A stretch of DNA of 64,000 nucleotides, taken from Actinoplanes aureus (GTDB lineage Bacteria; Actinomycetota; Actinomycetes; Mycobacteriales; Micromonosporaceae). The stretch covers positions 248,001 to 312,000 of the forward strand of contig NZ_JADQTO010000009.1 of the NCBI RefSeq assembly GCF_015704865.1, given 5' to 3'. This document shows, in pieces, positions 33,436-42,169 of the stretch. The translations under genes and the position numbers were made by a program. Positions within the stretch are counted from its first letter, which is position 1; every line of letters starts with the position of its first letter. Below the pieces are notes generated by a model. It was not told the DNA's origin. It made no database searches and was given only the letters and a program-made list of their open reading frames with translations.

Positions 33436-33449
33436 ATGTCATGCGCTAC

Positions 33450-33455
33450 TAGCAT
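33450..33455 (+). promoter_or_regulatory. -10 element of probable leaderless LysR promoter
   Basis: TAGCAT (TANNNT) ends 6 bases before GTG 33462; no ribosome site is present. Confidence 0.5.
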
Positions 33456-33461
33456 GGCTGC

Positions 33462-34367
33462 GTGGAAACCCAGCTGCTCGAGGTCTTCCGTACGGTCGCG
33501 CACCTCGGCTCGATCACCGCGGCGGCCCGCCACCTGCGCTTCACCCAGTCGGCGGTGTCCCGGCAGATCGCGGCACTGGAAGCGGAGGTCGGCACCCGCC
33601 TGCTGGACCGGCTGCCCCGCGGCATCGCGCTCACCGAGCAGGGCCGGGCACTGCTGCCGCACGCCGACGCGGTGCTCGACCGGCTGAGCGCCGCCCGGAG
33701 GGCCGTCGACGAGCTGGACCGCCTCGACGCGGGCCGGCTGCGGGTCGGGGCGTTCGCCACCGCCGTCGCCGCCCTGGTGCCCCGTGCTCTGGCGGCGTTC
33801 CGGGCCGCCCACCCCGCGGTGGCGCTGTCGCTGGTCGAAGGGATGACACCCGCGCTGCTGGACCGGCTCACCGCCGGCGACGCCGACGTCGCGGTGGTCA
33901 GCTCGGCCCCGTCCGGGCCGCTCGACGACTCCCGCTTCGACCTGCACCATCTGCTCGACGAACACCTGCTGCTCGCGGTCGCCGCGGACCATCCGCTGGC
34001 CGGCCGCCGCACCGTACGTCTCGCCGAACTCGCCGGCGAATCGTTCATCGCGGGCTCCCCGCATGCCGAGCGGACGCTGCTGGGCGACAGCGTGGCCGCC
34101 GGTTTCCGGCCCCGCATCGACATCGTGGCCGGCGAGTGGACCGGCAAGCTCGGCTGCGTGGCCGCCGGTCTCGGCGTCGCCCTGATCCCCGTCCTCGCCG
34201 CCCGCGGCACCCCGCCGGACATCGCCCTGCTCCGACTGCACCCGGACGACGAGCCGGTGCGCCGGGTCTATGCCGCCACGGTGGCCGGCCGCAGCCGGCC
34301 ACCCGCGGTCACCCGCTTCCTGGCGCACCTCGACCAGGCCGCCGCCGCTTTCACCACACCGTTGTGA
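33462..34367 (+). CDS. LysR-family transcriptional regulator
   Basis: 301 residues. N-terminal winged HTH (ETQLLEVFRTVAHLGSITAA, RHLRFTQSAVSRQIAALEAE) and a C-terminal periplasmic-binding-protein-like effector domain (RLRVGAFATAVAAL..., DVAVVSSAPSGPLD). Probably leaderless. Divergent from the dehydrogenase-Rid operon with a palindrome between, the classical LysR arrangement. It would activate that operon in the presence of its ligand, which is unknown. Confidence 0.9.
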   Translation: METQLLEVFRTVAHLGSITAAARHLRFTQSAVSRQIAALEAEVGTRLLDRLPRGIALTEQGRALLPHADAVLDRLSAARRAVDELDRLDAGRLRVGAFATAVAALVPRALAAFRAAHPAVALSLVEGMTPALLDRLTAGDADVAVVSSAPSGPLDDSRFDLHHLLDEHLLLAVAADHPLAGRRTVRLAELAGESFIAGSPHAERTLLGDSVAAGFRPRIDIVAGEWTGKLGCVAAGLGVALIPVLAARGTPPDIALLRLHPDDEPVRRVYAATVAGRSRPPAVTRFLAHLDQAAAAFTTPL

Positions 34368-34387
34368 CGGGGCGGATGGAGATCTCC

Positions 34388-34393
34388 TACAGT
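34388..34393 (+). promoter_or_regulatory. -10 element of probable leaderless LAL-regulator promoter
   Basis: TACAGT (TANNNT) ends 5 bases before GTG 34399, just after the LysR stop. TTGTGA at 34362-34367 is a weak -35 with long spacing. Confidence 0.4.
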
Positions 34394-34398
34394 TGCTC

Positions 34399-37062
34399 GT
34401 GCTCTACGGCAGATCCGCGGAAGTCAGCGCACTCGACGAGGTGATCGCGCGGGCTCGCGACGGCTTCGGCGGTGCGGTCGTGCTGCGCGGTGAGGCAGGC
34501 GAGGGCAAGACGGCCCTGCTCGAGGCGGCGGCCGGGCGGGCCGGCGGGATGCGGGTGCTACGGACCACCGGCGTCGAGGCCGAGTCCGACCTCGCGTTCG
34601 CCACGCTGCACCAGGTGCTGTGGCCGGTGGCCGGCTCGCTCGACGCGTTGCCCGAACCGCAGCGCGACGCGGTGCGTGCCGCGCTGGGGCTGGCACCGGG
34701 CACGGCCGGCGACCGGTATCTGCTGGGCGCCGGCGTGCTCTCCCTGCTGGCCGAAGCCGCCGTACCGGACGGCCTGATCTGCGTGGTCGACGACTTCCAG
34801 TGGGTCGACCGGGCCTCGGCCGACGCCCTGCTGTTCGCCGCCAGGCGGCTGGGGACGGAAAAGATCGCCATGCTGTACGCCGTGCGCGGTGACACCCCGG
34901 TCAAGGGTGTGCCCCGGACGGTGGAGGTACGTGGACTGCCCGACGCGGCGGCGGCCGAGATGCTGGCGTCCCGCTGCGACGTACAACCCGGTGTGGCGCG
35001 GGAACTCGTCACGCTGACCCGGGCGAACCCGCTCGCCCTGGGCGAGATCGCCGCCGGCCTGACCCCCGCGCAGCTCACCGGACGCGAACCGCTGCCCGAC
35101 CCGCTTCCCGGTGGTGCCCGGCTGTTCGGTGATCGGGTGGCCGCGTTGCCCGCCCCGGCCCGGCTGCTCGCTCTGGTCGCCGCCGTGGAGGCCGACCTCG
35201 ACCTGGGCCTGCGCGCCGCCGGCCGGTTGTCCGCCGAGGGAACGGCGGGGGCGTTGGCCGAGCTGGAGGGGTCCGGGCTGGCCGAGCTCGCGGGCACGCG
35301 CGTGCGTTTCCGCCACCCGCTCGTGCGGTCGGCGGTGTACGAGGCGGCCACCCCCGCCGAGATTCGCGAGGTGCACGCCGTACTCGCGGAACTCACCGAC
35401 GGTGACCGTCGCGCCTGGCACCTGGCCGGAGCCGCCGTCGGCAAGGACGAGCGGGTCGCCGCCGAGTTGGTCGCCGCCGCGGAGCGGGCGCGCGACCGCG
35501 GTGGGTACGGCACCGCCGCCACCGCCCTGGCCCGGGCCGCCGAGCTGAGCCCCGAGCCGCATGCCCGTGCGGCCCGGCTGAAGGACGCCGCCGTGGCGGC
35601 CTGGCTCGGTGGCCGCCCGGGGCAGGCGGAGTCGCTGCTGGCCGAGGCCCGCGACCAGGCCGGCGCGGACGCCCGCCTGGCCATGGAGATCGCCCAGCTG
35701 CGGGGCCGGTTCGAGTTGAACTCCGGCAACGCCGCCGAGGCCGTACGGATCCTGGCGGCGGGCGACAGCCTGGACATGCTCGCCGACGCCGTGGAGGCCG
35801 CCTCGTACGTCGGTGACACGGCGGCCGTCATCGAGCTCGGGCGGCGAGCGGCCGCGTATCCCGAGGGATTCCTGCGCGACACGGTGACCGGGATCGGTCT
35901 GACGCTGGACGGCGACGCCACCGGGCCGGGCCTGCTGCGGCGGGCGCTGGCACTCGCCGGCGAGCTGCGGGACGCGGCGGAGCACCTGTGGGCGGCGGCC
36001 GCGGCCAGCCAGCTGGGCGAGTCGGATCTGGCGACCGAGATGGCCGAGCGGGCCGGACGGGTGGCCAGGGTGTCCGGGATGGCCGGGCAGCTGCCGGTCG
36101 TGCTGGAGTTCGTGGCGACGGCCGAGCGGATCGCCGGGCGGCTGACGAGAAGCCAGGCCGTCTCCGAGGAGGGCCTGGACCTGGCCCGCGAGGCCGGTTA
36201 TGAGAACACCGTGGCCGCGCACCTGGCCAACCTGGCCGTGCTGGCGGCGCTGCGAGGCGAGGAACAGACCTGCGAGAGGCGGGCCCGGGAGGCATTAGCC
36301 ATCGCCGTACCGCATCGGGTGGGTCTGCGGGCGGGAGTGGCCGCGTACGCGCTGGCGCTGCTCGACCTGTGCCTGGGGCGGTACGCGACGGCGCACGACC
36401 GGTTCACGGCCATCGCCGTGGCGGGACCGGGCGTCGGGCATCCCACCGTGGCCTGGCGGACGGCGCCGGATCGCGTTGAGGCCGCCGTGGGCGCGGGCGA
36501 CGAGGTGGGCGCGCGGGCGGCGCTGGAGGCGTACGAGAGGTGGTCGGCGTACGCCGCGACGCCCGAGTCGCACGCCCTGCTGACCCGTTGCCGGGGCCTG
36601 GTCGAGTCCTCCGAGGACGCCCTCGGCGAGGCGTTGCGGCTGCACACCAACCCGTTCGAGGCGGCAAGGACGGCTCTGCTGCTGGGTGAGCGCCTGCGCC
36701 GCGCGAAGCGGCCGGGCGAGGCGCGGGCGCATCTGCGGATGGCGTGGGAGACGTTCGAGCGGGCCGGCGCGCGACCGTGGGCCGACCGCGCCCAGGGTGA
36801 GCTGCGGGCCGCCGGCGAGACCGGGCCCGCCCAGCCGTCGGCCGTGCTCGACGCGCTGACTCCGCAGGAGCTGCGGATTGCGGGCATGGTCGCCGACGGG
36901 TTGTCGAGCAAGCAGATCGCCGCCCAGCTGTTCGTGAGCCCGCGTACGGTCGAGTACCACCTGTACAAGATGTATCCGAAGCTGGGCATCGGCTCGCGTA
37001 CGGAACTGGCGCGACTAGTAGTTCTACAGAAGGCACCGGTAGCGCGAGCGGACATGCTCTGA
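34399..37062 (+). CDS. LAL-type LuxR family ATP-binding regulator
   Basis: About 887 residues. N-terminal AAA/NTPase with Walker A GEAGEGKT (31-38) and Walker B LICVVDDFQWVD. A long alpha-helical TPR-like middle follows, and a C-terminal LuxR HTH (about 825-875: LTPQELRIAGMVADGLSSKQ then AAQLFVSPRTVEYHLYKMY). These large regulators sense ligands through the helical region and use ATP to switch DNA binding. The start is uncertain: TTG 34393 or GTG 34399, the latter fitting a leaderless promoter. The hydrolase gene follows after 3 bases, so they form one operon. Confidence 0.88.
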   Translation: MLYGRSAEVSALDEVIARARDGFGGAVVLRGEAGEGKTALLEAAAGRAGGMRVLRTTGVEAESDLAFATLHQVLWPVAGSLDALPEPQRDAVRAALGLAPGTAGDRYLLGAGVLSLLAEAAVPDGLICVVDDFQWVDRASADALLFAARRLGTEKIAMLYAVRGDTPVKGVPRTVEVRGLPDAAAAEMLASRCDVQPGVARELVTLTRANPLALGEIAAGLTPAQLTGREPLPDPLPGGARLFGDRVAALPAPARLLALVAAVEADLDLGLRAAGRLSAEGTAGALAELEGSGLAELAGTRVRFRHPLVRSAVYEAATPAEIREVHAVLAELTDGDRRAWHLAGAAVGKDERVAAELVAAAERARDRGGYGTAATALARAAELSPEPHARAARLKDAAVAAWLGGRPGQAESLLAEARDQAGADARLAMEIAQLRGRFELNSGNAAEAVRILAAGDSLDMLADAVEAASYVGDTAAVIELGRRAAAYPEGFLRDTVTGIGLTLDGDATGPGLLRRALALAGELRDAAEHLWAAAAASQLGESDLATEMAERAGRVARVSGMAGQLPVVLEFVATAERIAGRLTRSQAVSEEGLDLAREAGYENTVAAHLANLAVLAALRGEEQTCERRAREALAIAVPHRVGLRAGVAAYALALLDLCLGRYATAHDRFTAIAVAGPGVGHPTVAWRTAPDRVEAAVGAGDEVGARAALEAYERWSAYAATPESHALLTRCRGLVESSEDALGEALRLHTNPFEAARTALLLGERLRRAKRPGEARAHLRMAWETFERAGARPWADRAQGELRAAGETGPAQPSAVLDALTPQELRIAGMVADGLSSKQIAAQLFVSPRTVEYHLYKMYPKLGIGSRTELARLVVLQKAPVARADML

Positions 37063-37065
37063 CGC

Positions 37066-37944
37066 ATGCCTGAAGTGAACATCTGGAGTGAAGAGTTCGG
37101 CGCCGTGACGGACGAGCCGATCCTGCTGATCATGGGTTCGATGTCGCAGGGCGTCCTGTGGCCGGACGAGTTCGTCGGCCGCCTTGTCGCCGGCGGCCGC
37201 CGGGTGATCCGCTACGACCACCGGGACACCGGCATGTCCGGCACGGTGGACTTCGCGGCGGAGCCGTACACGTGGGACGACATCAAGGACGACGTGTACC
37301 GCGTACTGGACGCCCACGGCCTGGAGAGCGCCCACCTGGTCGGCCACTCGGCGGGCGGCCTGCTCGGCCAGTTCGTCGCGGTGGAGCGGCCGGAGCGGGT
37401 GCGCTCGCTGACCACCATCGGCTCCTCGCCGCTCGGCGGCGGCGAGGGTCAGGTGATCATGCGGGCGCTGATGGGGCAGCCGCAGCCCGAGGGGAGCCTG
37501 CCCGAGCCGGCGCCGGAGTTCGTGGCCTTCTACCGCGCGCTGATCGCCGCCGCACCGCCGGAGGGCCGGCGCGCCCGGATAGACGGCATGATCGCCGAGC
37601 AGCGGGTGCTGCACGGCACCGGGCTGCCGTTCGACGAGGACGCGGCGCGGCGGCTGCAGGAACGGATCTACGACCGGGCCGGTGACCTGTCGGCGGTGGT
37701 CAACCACCGGCTGGCCGCAATGGCCAAGCCGGACTTCGAGCCGGTGGGCGTGCTGCACCAGCTGAAGGCGCCCACGCTGGTCATCGAGGGCAGCCACGAG
37801 CCGGCGAAGCCGGGCCACGGCGCGATCATCGCCGAGCAGATCCCGGAGGCGCGGCTGATGATCGTGGCGGGCATGGGGCACACCCTGCCGCCGGAGGTGC
37901 ACGAGGAACTGGCCACCGCCATCCTCGCGCATACGGCGCGGTGA
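37066..37944 (+). CDS. Alpha/beta hydrolase
   Basis: 292 residues. Nucleophile elbow LVGHSAGGLLGQF, the HRDTGMS-type segment after the oxyanion strand (YDHRDTGMS), an acid in VIEGSHEP and His in GMGHTLPPE. This resembles aclacinomycin methylesterase (RdmC)-like or epoxide-hydrolase-like enzymes, which act on polyketide esters, but the substrate cannot be assigned. Starts 3 bases after the LAL regulator stop, so it is probably transcribed with it and may be its output enzyme. Confidence 0.88.
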   Translation: MPEVNIWSEEFGAVTDEPILLIMGSMSQGVLWPDEFVGRLVAGGRRVIRYDHRDTGMSGTVDFAAEPYTWDDIKDDVYRVLDAHGLESAHLVGHSAGGLLGQFVAVERPERVRSLTTIGSSPLGGGEGQVIMRALMGQPQPEGSLPEPAPEFVAFYRALIAAAPPEGRRARIDGMIAEQRVLHGTGLPFDEDAARRLQERIYDRAGDLSAVVNHRLAAMAKPDFEPVGVLHQLKAPTLVIEGSHEPAKPGHGAIIAEQIPEARLMIVAGMGHTLPPEVHEELATAILAHTAR

Positions 37945-38002
37945 CGCTTCGATCACCGGGCTTCTCGTAGGCTGGTTCCCACAGTGCCGGCAGGAGGTTG
38001 GC

Positions 38003-38683
38003 GTGACTGAGACGACGGTGGCCGAGGTGATGGCCGAACTGGCCGCGCTCGAGGACCCGAAGGCACGCGCGGTCAACGAGAAGCACGGTGACGACCACGG
38101 TGTGAACCTCAGCAAACTTCGCGCGCTCGCGAAGCGGCTGAAGGTGCAGCAGGACCTCGCCCGGCAGCTCTGGGCGACCGGCGACACCGCGGCGAGACTG
38201 CTGGCGCTGCTGATCTGCCGCCCAAAGGCGTTCGACCGCGACGAGCTGGACGCCATGCTGCGCCAGGCACGCACCCCGAAGGTGCACGACTGGCTGGTGA
38301 ACTACGTGGTCAAGAAGAACCCGCACGCCGAGGAACTGCGCCTGGCCTGGTTCGCCGATCCGGATCCGGTGGTCGCGAGCGCAGGCTGGGCGCTGACCAC
38401 CGAACGCGTGGCGAAGAGTCCCGCCGGCCTCGACCTGGCGGGTCTCCTCGACACCATCGAGGCCGAGATGAAGGGCGCCCCGGACCGGCTCCAGTGGGCG
38501 ATGAACCACTGCCTGGCCCAGATCGGGATCGACCACGCCGAGTACCGGGCCCGCGCCCTCGACATCGGCGAGCGCCTGGAGGTGCTCAAGGACTACCCCA
38601 CTCCGCCGAACTGCACCTCGCCCTTCGCCCCGATCTGGATCAACGAAATGGTGCGCCGCCAGCATGCGGCGGCAGGTCAGTAG
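38003..38683 (+). CDS. DNA alkylation repair-family HEAT-repeat protein
   Basis: 226 residues, GTG behind CAGGAGG. HEAT-like repeats match the AlkC/AlkD superfamily: EDPKARAVNEKHGDDHGVNL, LRALAKRLKVQQDLARQLW and FADPDPVVASAGWALTTERV. AlkD glycosylases remove N3/N7-alkyl purines with a WD motif and a catalytic Asp. Here the equivalent segment reads VHDWLVNYVVKK, so activity may differ. It overlaps the convergent next gene by 7 bases. Confidence 0.75.
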   Translation: MTETTVAEVMAELAALEDPKARAVNEKHGDDHGVNLSKLRALAKRLKVQQDLARQLWATGDTAARLLALLICRPKAFDRDELDAMLRQARTPKVHDWLVNYVVKKNPHAEELRLAWFADPDPVVASAGWALTTERVAKSPAGLDLAGLLDTIEAEMKGAPDRLQWAMNHCLAQIGIDHAEYRARALDIGERLEVLKDYPTPPNCTSPFAPIWINEMVRRQHAAAGQ

Positions 38684-39162
38684 CGAGCCACGACCTGCCG
38701 CACGGGATGACCGAGCGCGGCGGCGATCATCGCCAGTTCGCCGTCGCGCAGCGCACTCGCGTCGACGACGAGCGGGTCGCCGGTCCCCGCTCGTGCGGGT
38801 TCGGTCGCGAACAGCACGAATCTCGCGAACCCGGCCGGCTGGTCGTAGACCAGCCGGTTCAGATCGGACTCCCGGCCGCAGCAGGACGGGCGCACGCCCA
38901 GAGCCCGGAAGTTCGTGGCATACGCCTCGTCCATCCGCTCCTGCCACCATTCGATCGCCAGCTCACCGGCGCAGCCCGGACACCGTACGCCCTCGAAGTT
39001 CTCCCCCGGGTCGACGAAGACCGGATCCTCATGCCAGTCCATCGCCACTTCGCGGGCCCCGGGATACACCAGGGCGAGAACGGCCCGCGCCGCCCCGGCC
39101 GCCGCCGCGCCCGGAGTCCAGAACGGATCAGCCGGAATGACCGACAGGACGTTCGTACTCAT
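38677..39162 (-). CDS. Hypothetical protein with CxxC and CC motifs
   Basis: About 161 residues. The ATG at 39162 has GGGGAG 10 bases upstream; the ATG at 39171 is too close to it. No signal or membrane segment. RCPGCAGE and PSCCGRE provide four cysteines spaced like a zinc-binding site, and the chain has acidic, Trp-rich stretches (MDWHEDPVF, IEWWQERMDE). Family not recognised; it may be a small zinc-stabilised cytoplasmic protein. Its end overlaps the alkylation-repair-like gene. Confidence 0.7.
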   Translation of the reverse strand: MSTNVLSVIPADPFWTPGAAAAGAARAVLALVYPGAREVAMDWHEDPVFVDPGENFEGVRCPGCAGELAIEWWQERMDEAYATNFRALGVRPSCCGRESDLNRLVYDQPAGFARFVLFATEPARAGTGDPLVVDASALRDGELAMIAAALGHPVRQVVARY

Positions 39163-39188
39163 CCCGGCCATGCTCCCCGTGCCTGGGC

Positions 39189-39206
39189 CCGGCGGTCGCG
39201 GTGGGG
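39189..39206 (-). repeat. Dispersed 18-bp intergenic repeat, copy D
   Basis: Reverse-orientation copy with two mismatches to copy A, in the spacer before the hypothetical gene. Confidence 0.45.
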
Positions 39207-39294
39207 CCGGGACCAGGCAGGTGGCCGCGCGGGACAGCGGGCACGGCCGGGATTTCGGCGGGACTGCCGAACCCGTACCGATAAAGATCTGGAA

Positions 39295-39663
39295 TCAGAC
39301 CGCCGTGGAGATGCAGAAGGGGTGGCCGGCGGGGTCGAGCAGGACCCGCCAGCGGTCCGGCTGCGGCTGGAACTCGGGCTTGGTGGCGCCGATGCCGAGG
39401 ACGGCGGCCTCGGCCGCGTCCAGGTCGTCGACGCTGAATTCCAGGTGGGACTGCTTCGGTACGTCCGGGGAAGGCCAGGTGGGCGGGACGTACTTGTCGA
39501 CCTTGGCGAAGCCCAATCCGTTGGGGCCCATCTCGCCGAGGAAGACGAATTCGTCGCTGGTGTAGCTGATCTCCAGGTCGAGCAACTTGCCGTAGAAGGC
39601 GGCCAGGGCGGCCGGGTCGGCACAGTCCAGCGAGAAACCTGCGTAACGGGCGAGTGCGGACAC
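39295..39663 (-). CDS. VOC (glyoxalase/bleomycin-resistance) family protein
   Basis: 122 residues, GTG behind GAGGAG. One vicinal-oxygen-chelate unit of two beta-alpha-beta3 modules: YAGFSLDCADPAALAAFYGK, SHLEFSVDDLDAAEAAV and LLDPAGHPFCIST. The metal-ligand His/Glu pattern (HLEF, final Glu missing) is incomplete, so it could be a binding protein and not an enzyme. Divergent from a WYL regulator with a 17-base palindrome between, hence probably controlled by it. Confidence 0.88.
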   Translation of the reverse strand: MSALARYAGFSLDCADPAALAAFYGKLLDLEISYTSDEFVFLGEMGPNGLGFAKVDKYVPPTWPSPDVPKQSHLEFSVDDLDAAEAAVLGIGATKPEFQPQPDRWRVLLDPAGHPFCISTAV

Positions 39664-39715
39664 GTCGTGCTCCTCTTCGTGTTGATCGGTACGACCACCA
39701 CCCTGCCAAGCCTGA

Positions 39716-39732
39716 CTGACATCTTCTGTCAG
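39716..39732. promoter_or_regulatory. Palindrome between VOC and WYL genes
   Basis: CTGACATCTTCTGTCAG, perfect 6-bp arms across 5 bases, in the 92-base divergent spacer. Overlaps the expected -35 position of the WYL gene. Likely operator of the WYL regulator. Confidence 0.6.
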
Positions 39733-39755
39733 GCATCTGTGGCAGTCTTCGGGGC

Positions 39756-40745
39756 ATGCGTGCGAGCCGGCTTCTCTCCCTACTGCTGTTGTTGCAGGAC
39801 CGCGGCCGGCTGACCGCGCAGCAGATCGCCGAGGAACTGGACGTGTCGGTGCGCACGGTCTATCGGGACGTCGAGGCGCTGTCCGAGGCCGGGGTGCCGG
39901 TCTACGCGGAGCTGGGGGCGGGCGGCGGCTATCAGCTGCTGGACGGCTACCGCACCCGGCTGACCGGCCTCACCCCGCAGGAGGCCGGGTCGATCTTCCT
40001 GGCCGGCGTGCCGGACGCCGCGGCCGAGCTGGGTCTCGGGGCGGTGCTGACGACCGCCGAGCTGAAGTTGCGGGCGGCTCTGCCGGCGCGGTTGAACCGG
40101 CACGTGGGCGAGGTCCGCGATCGGTTCCATCTGGACGCGGCCGGCTGGTTCCGGGAGACCGAGACGCATCCGCATCTGTCCGCGCTGGCCGGGGCGGTGT
40201 GGAACCGGCGGCGCTGCCAGATGCGGTACCGGCGTTGGCGCGCGCCGCACGAGGTGGACCGGGTGGTCGAGCCGCTCGGCATCGTGCTGAAAGCCGGCGT
40301 CTGGTATTTCGTGGCCCGGGTCGACGGTGACCTGCGCACCTACCGGGTGGCGACGATCCTCGACCTGGAGGTGCTGGACGAGACGTTCGACCGGCCGGCG
40401 GACTTCGACCTGGCGCGGACCTGGGCGGAGTGGGCCGCCGACTTCGAGCGCCGGCTGCACCGGGACGTCGCCACGGTTCGGCTCGCCCCGGCGGCGCTGG
40501 ACCGCGTTCCGTACCTGATGAACCGCGCGATGGCCCGCAACGTCCGCGACGCTCCGAACCCGCCGGACGCGGACGGCTGGACCACGATCACCCTGCCGAT
40601 CGAGTCGGTGCGCCACGCGCATGCCGAGTTCCTGCGCCTCGGCGAGGACGTCGAGGTTCTCGAACCGGCCGAGCTGCGCGAGATGATGCGGGCCAGCGTG
40701 ACCGCAATGGCCCGGCTTTATTCCTTGACAGGAATATTCTCCTAG
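39756..40745 (+). CDS. YafY/WYL-domain transcriptional regulator
   Basis: 329 residues. N-terminal winged HTH (SRLLSLLLLLQDRGRLTAQQ, IAEELDVSVRTVYRDVEALS), then the WYL ligand-binding domain (about 140-225; VDRVVEPLGIVLKAGVWYFV) and the WCX C-terminal extension (LPIESVRHAHAEFLRLG...). WYL proteins bind nucleic acids or small ligands. It probably controls the divergent VOC gene and itself. Only 16 bases separate it from the ArsR-type gene, whose promoter overlaps its end. Confidence 0.9.
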   Translation: MRASRLLSLLLLLQDRGRLTAQQIAEELDVSVRTVYRDVEALSEAGVPVYAELGAGGGYQLLDGYRTRLTGLTPQEAGSIFLAGVPDAAAELGLGAVLTTAELKLRAALPARLNRHVGEVRDRFHLDAAGWFRETETHPHLSALAGAVWNRRRCQMRYRRWRAPHEVDRVVEPLGIVLKAGVWYFVARVDGDLRTYRVATILDLEVLDETFDRPADFDLARTWAEWAADFERRLHRDVATVRLAPAALDRVPYLMNRAMARNVRDAPNPPDADGWTTITLPIESVRHAHAEFLRLGEDVEVLEPAELREMMRASVTAMARLYSLTGIFS

Positions 40746-40753
40746 GATAATAC
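40725..40753 (+). promoter_or_regulatory. Near-consensus promoter of the ArsR-SRPBCC gene
   Basis: TTGACA (40725-40730), 17 bases, TAATAC (40748-40753), then 8 bases to the ATG at 40762. It is the strongest sigma70-like promoter seen in the window and gives a leaderless or nearly leaderless mRNA. It lies within the last codons of the WYL gene. Confidence 0.75.
40735..40752. promoter_or_regulatory. ArsR-type operator overlapping the promoter
   Basis: TATTCTCCTAGGATAATA: 18 bases, symmetric about CCTAGG with one mismatched pair. It covers the spacer and most of the -10, so binding would occlude RNA polymerase. Expected site for autorepression by the ArsR domain. Confidence 0.7.
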
Positions 40754-40761
40754 TTCCAGGC

Positions 40762-41574
40762 ATGGAGGAACTTCTCACCGCGCTGGCCGATCCGGCCCGC
40801 TGGCGGCTGGTGACGCTGCTGGCCGAGCGACCCCGGCCGGTGGGCGTCCTGGCCCAGCTCGCCGGGGCACGGCAGCCGCAGACGACCAAGCACCTGCAAA
40901 CCCTGGAGCGGGCCGGCGTCGTCGCCTCCCAGCGCACCGGCCAGCGCCGCGTCTACGCACTGCGGCCTACGGCCTTGCGCGATCTGGCGGCGGCGCTGGC
41001 CCGGCTTGCGGACGACGCGGAGCAGGCAGGCAAAACCTTTGATCGGTACGGGGTGAGCCTGCACGCCGAGCGACTGGCCGCCGCCGGCGCGGGGTGGGCC
41101 GACGGGCGCTCGTTCCGGTTCCAGCGATCCCTGACCGGGGACCCGGAGCGGGTCTGGCGCCACCTGACCGAGACGTCCCTGCTCGCCCGCTGGTGGACGT
41201 CCGACGACCTGCGCTTCTCCGAGCTGGTGTTCGAGGCGCGGCCCGGCGGGCGGATCGTCCAGGAATATCGGGACGCCGACGACACCGACGGCTCCGACCT
41301 GGTCGCCGGCCGCGCCGAGGGCGTGGTCGACGACGTGCTCCCCGCTCAGCGCCTCGCCTACCGCCTCTCCCCCTTGCTGCCCGGCGGCGGCATCGCCTTC
41401 ACCGCCCACGTCGAGTTCACGCTGCACCCCTCCGGCACCGGCACGGACCTCGGCGTCCACTACCGCATCACCGACAGCACCATCGACTCCGCCGACTTCG
41501 TCGCGGGCATCGAGATCGGCTTCGGCCAGAGCCTCGACAAGCTCGCATCCACTCTCACCAGGAGCGTCGAATGA
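40762..41574 (+). CDS. ArsR-type HTH fused to SRPBCC (AHSA1) domain
   Basis: 270 residues. Residues 1-90 are an ArsR winged helix (ALADPARWRLVTLLAERPRP, QPQTTKHLQTLERAGVVASQ) with no visible metal-binding Cys cluster. Residues about 112-262 are an SRPBCC/activator-of-Hsp90-like hydrophobic cavity domain (DPERVWRHLTETSLLARWWT, FEARPGGRIVQEYRD). The two are usually separate adjacent genes; here they are one protein, suggesting a ligand-binding repressor. The reductase gene overlaps its stop (ATGA) and is co-regulated. Confidence 0.88.
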   Translation: MEELLTALADPARWRLVTLLAERPRPVGVLAQLAGARQPQTTKHLQTLERAGVVASQRTGQRRVYALRPTALRDLAAALARLADDAEQAGKTFDRYGVSLHAERLAAAGAGWADGRSFRFQRSLTGDPERVWRHLTETSLLARWWTSDDLRFSELVFEARPGGRIVQEYRDADDTDGSDLVAGRAEGVVDDVLPAQRLAYRLSPLLPGGGIAFTAHVEFTLHPSGTGTDLGVHYRITDSTIDSADFVAGIEIGFGQSLDKLASTLTRSVE

Positions 41575-42158
41575 CCCGTCGTGTCGTCACCAACATGAGC
41601 CTGTCCCTCGACGGCCAGTACGCCCAGCCGGACAACCCGATCGACATGAGCTGGGTGCTGCCGTACGCGGTGACCGACGTCGCCCGCGACCACCTGACCA
41701 GCCTCTATGAGCCGGCGACCACGGCACTGCTGGGCCGCACCAACGCCGAAGGCTTCCTCGGCTTCTGGCCCACCGTCATCGGCATGGAGGGCGCCGACCC
41801 GCGCGACCAGGCCTTCGCACAGTGGCTGGTCGACACCGACAAGGTGGTCCTGTCCTCGACGCTCGGCGCGGCGCCGTGGGAGCGCACGACCGTCGCCGAC
41901 AAGCCGGCCGCCGAGGTGGTCGCCGACCTGCGGGCAGCCGAGGGCGGCGACATCCTGGTGCTGTCCAGTGCCAGCGTCATCAAGGCCCTGCTGGCCGCCG
42001 ACGAGGTCGACCGGCTGGCCATCATGATCTTCCCGGTCTTTCTGGGCGGCGGCCCGCGCCTGTTCGACGACGGCCTGCCCGCCGGCAAGTGGGCGCTGGC
42101 CGGCCAGGCCGCGGGCGAGCACGGCACGCTGTCTCTCGTGTACGACCGCATCCGCTGA
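41571..42158 (+). CDS. Dihydrofolate-reductase-like (RibD C-terminal) protein
   Basis: 195 residues. RibD_C/DHFR fold: N-terminal RRVVTNMSLSLDGQYAQPDN, LLGRTNAEGF, KVVLSSTL, GDILVLSSASVIKALLAADE and VFLGGGPRLFDDG. It probably uses NADPH to reduce a pterin-like or other small substrate, but the family is broad and most members are uncharacterised. It overlaps the ArsR-SRPBCC gene by 4 bases and ends before a strong terminator, so the two form a closed operon. Confidence 0.88.
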   Translation: MTRRVVTNMSLSLDGQYAQPDNPIDMSWVLPYAVTDVARDHLTSLYEPATTALLGRTNAEGFLGFWPTVIGMEGADPRDQAFAQWLVDTDKVVLSSTLGAAPWERTTVADKPAAEVVADLRAAEGGDILVLSSASVIKALLAADEVDRLAIMIFPVFLGGGPRLFDDGLPAGKWALAGQAAGEHGTLSLVYDRIR

Positions 42159-42169
42159 CGTTCGGAGTG

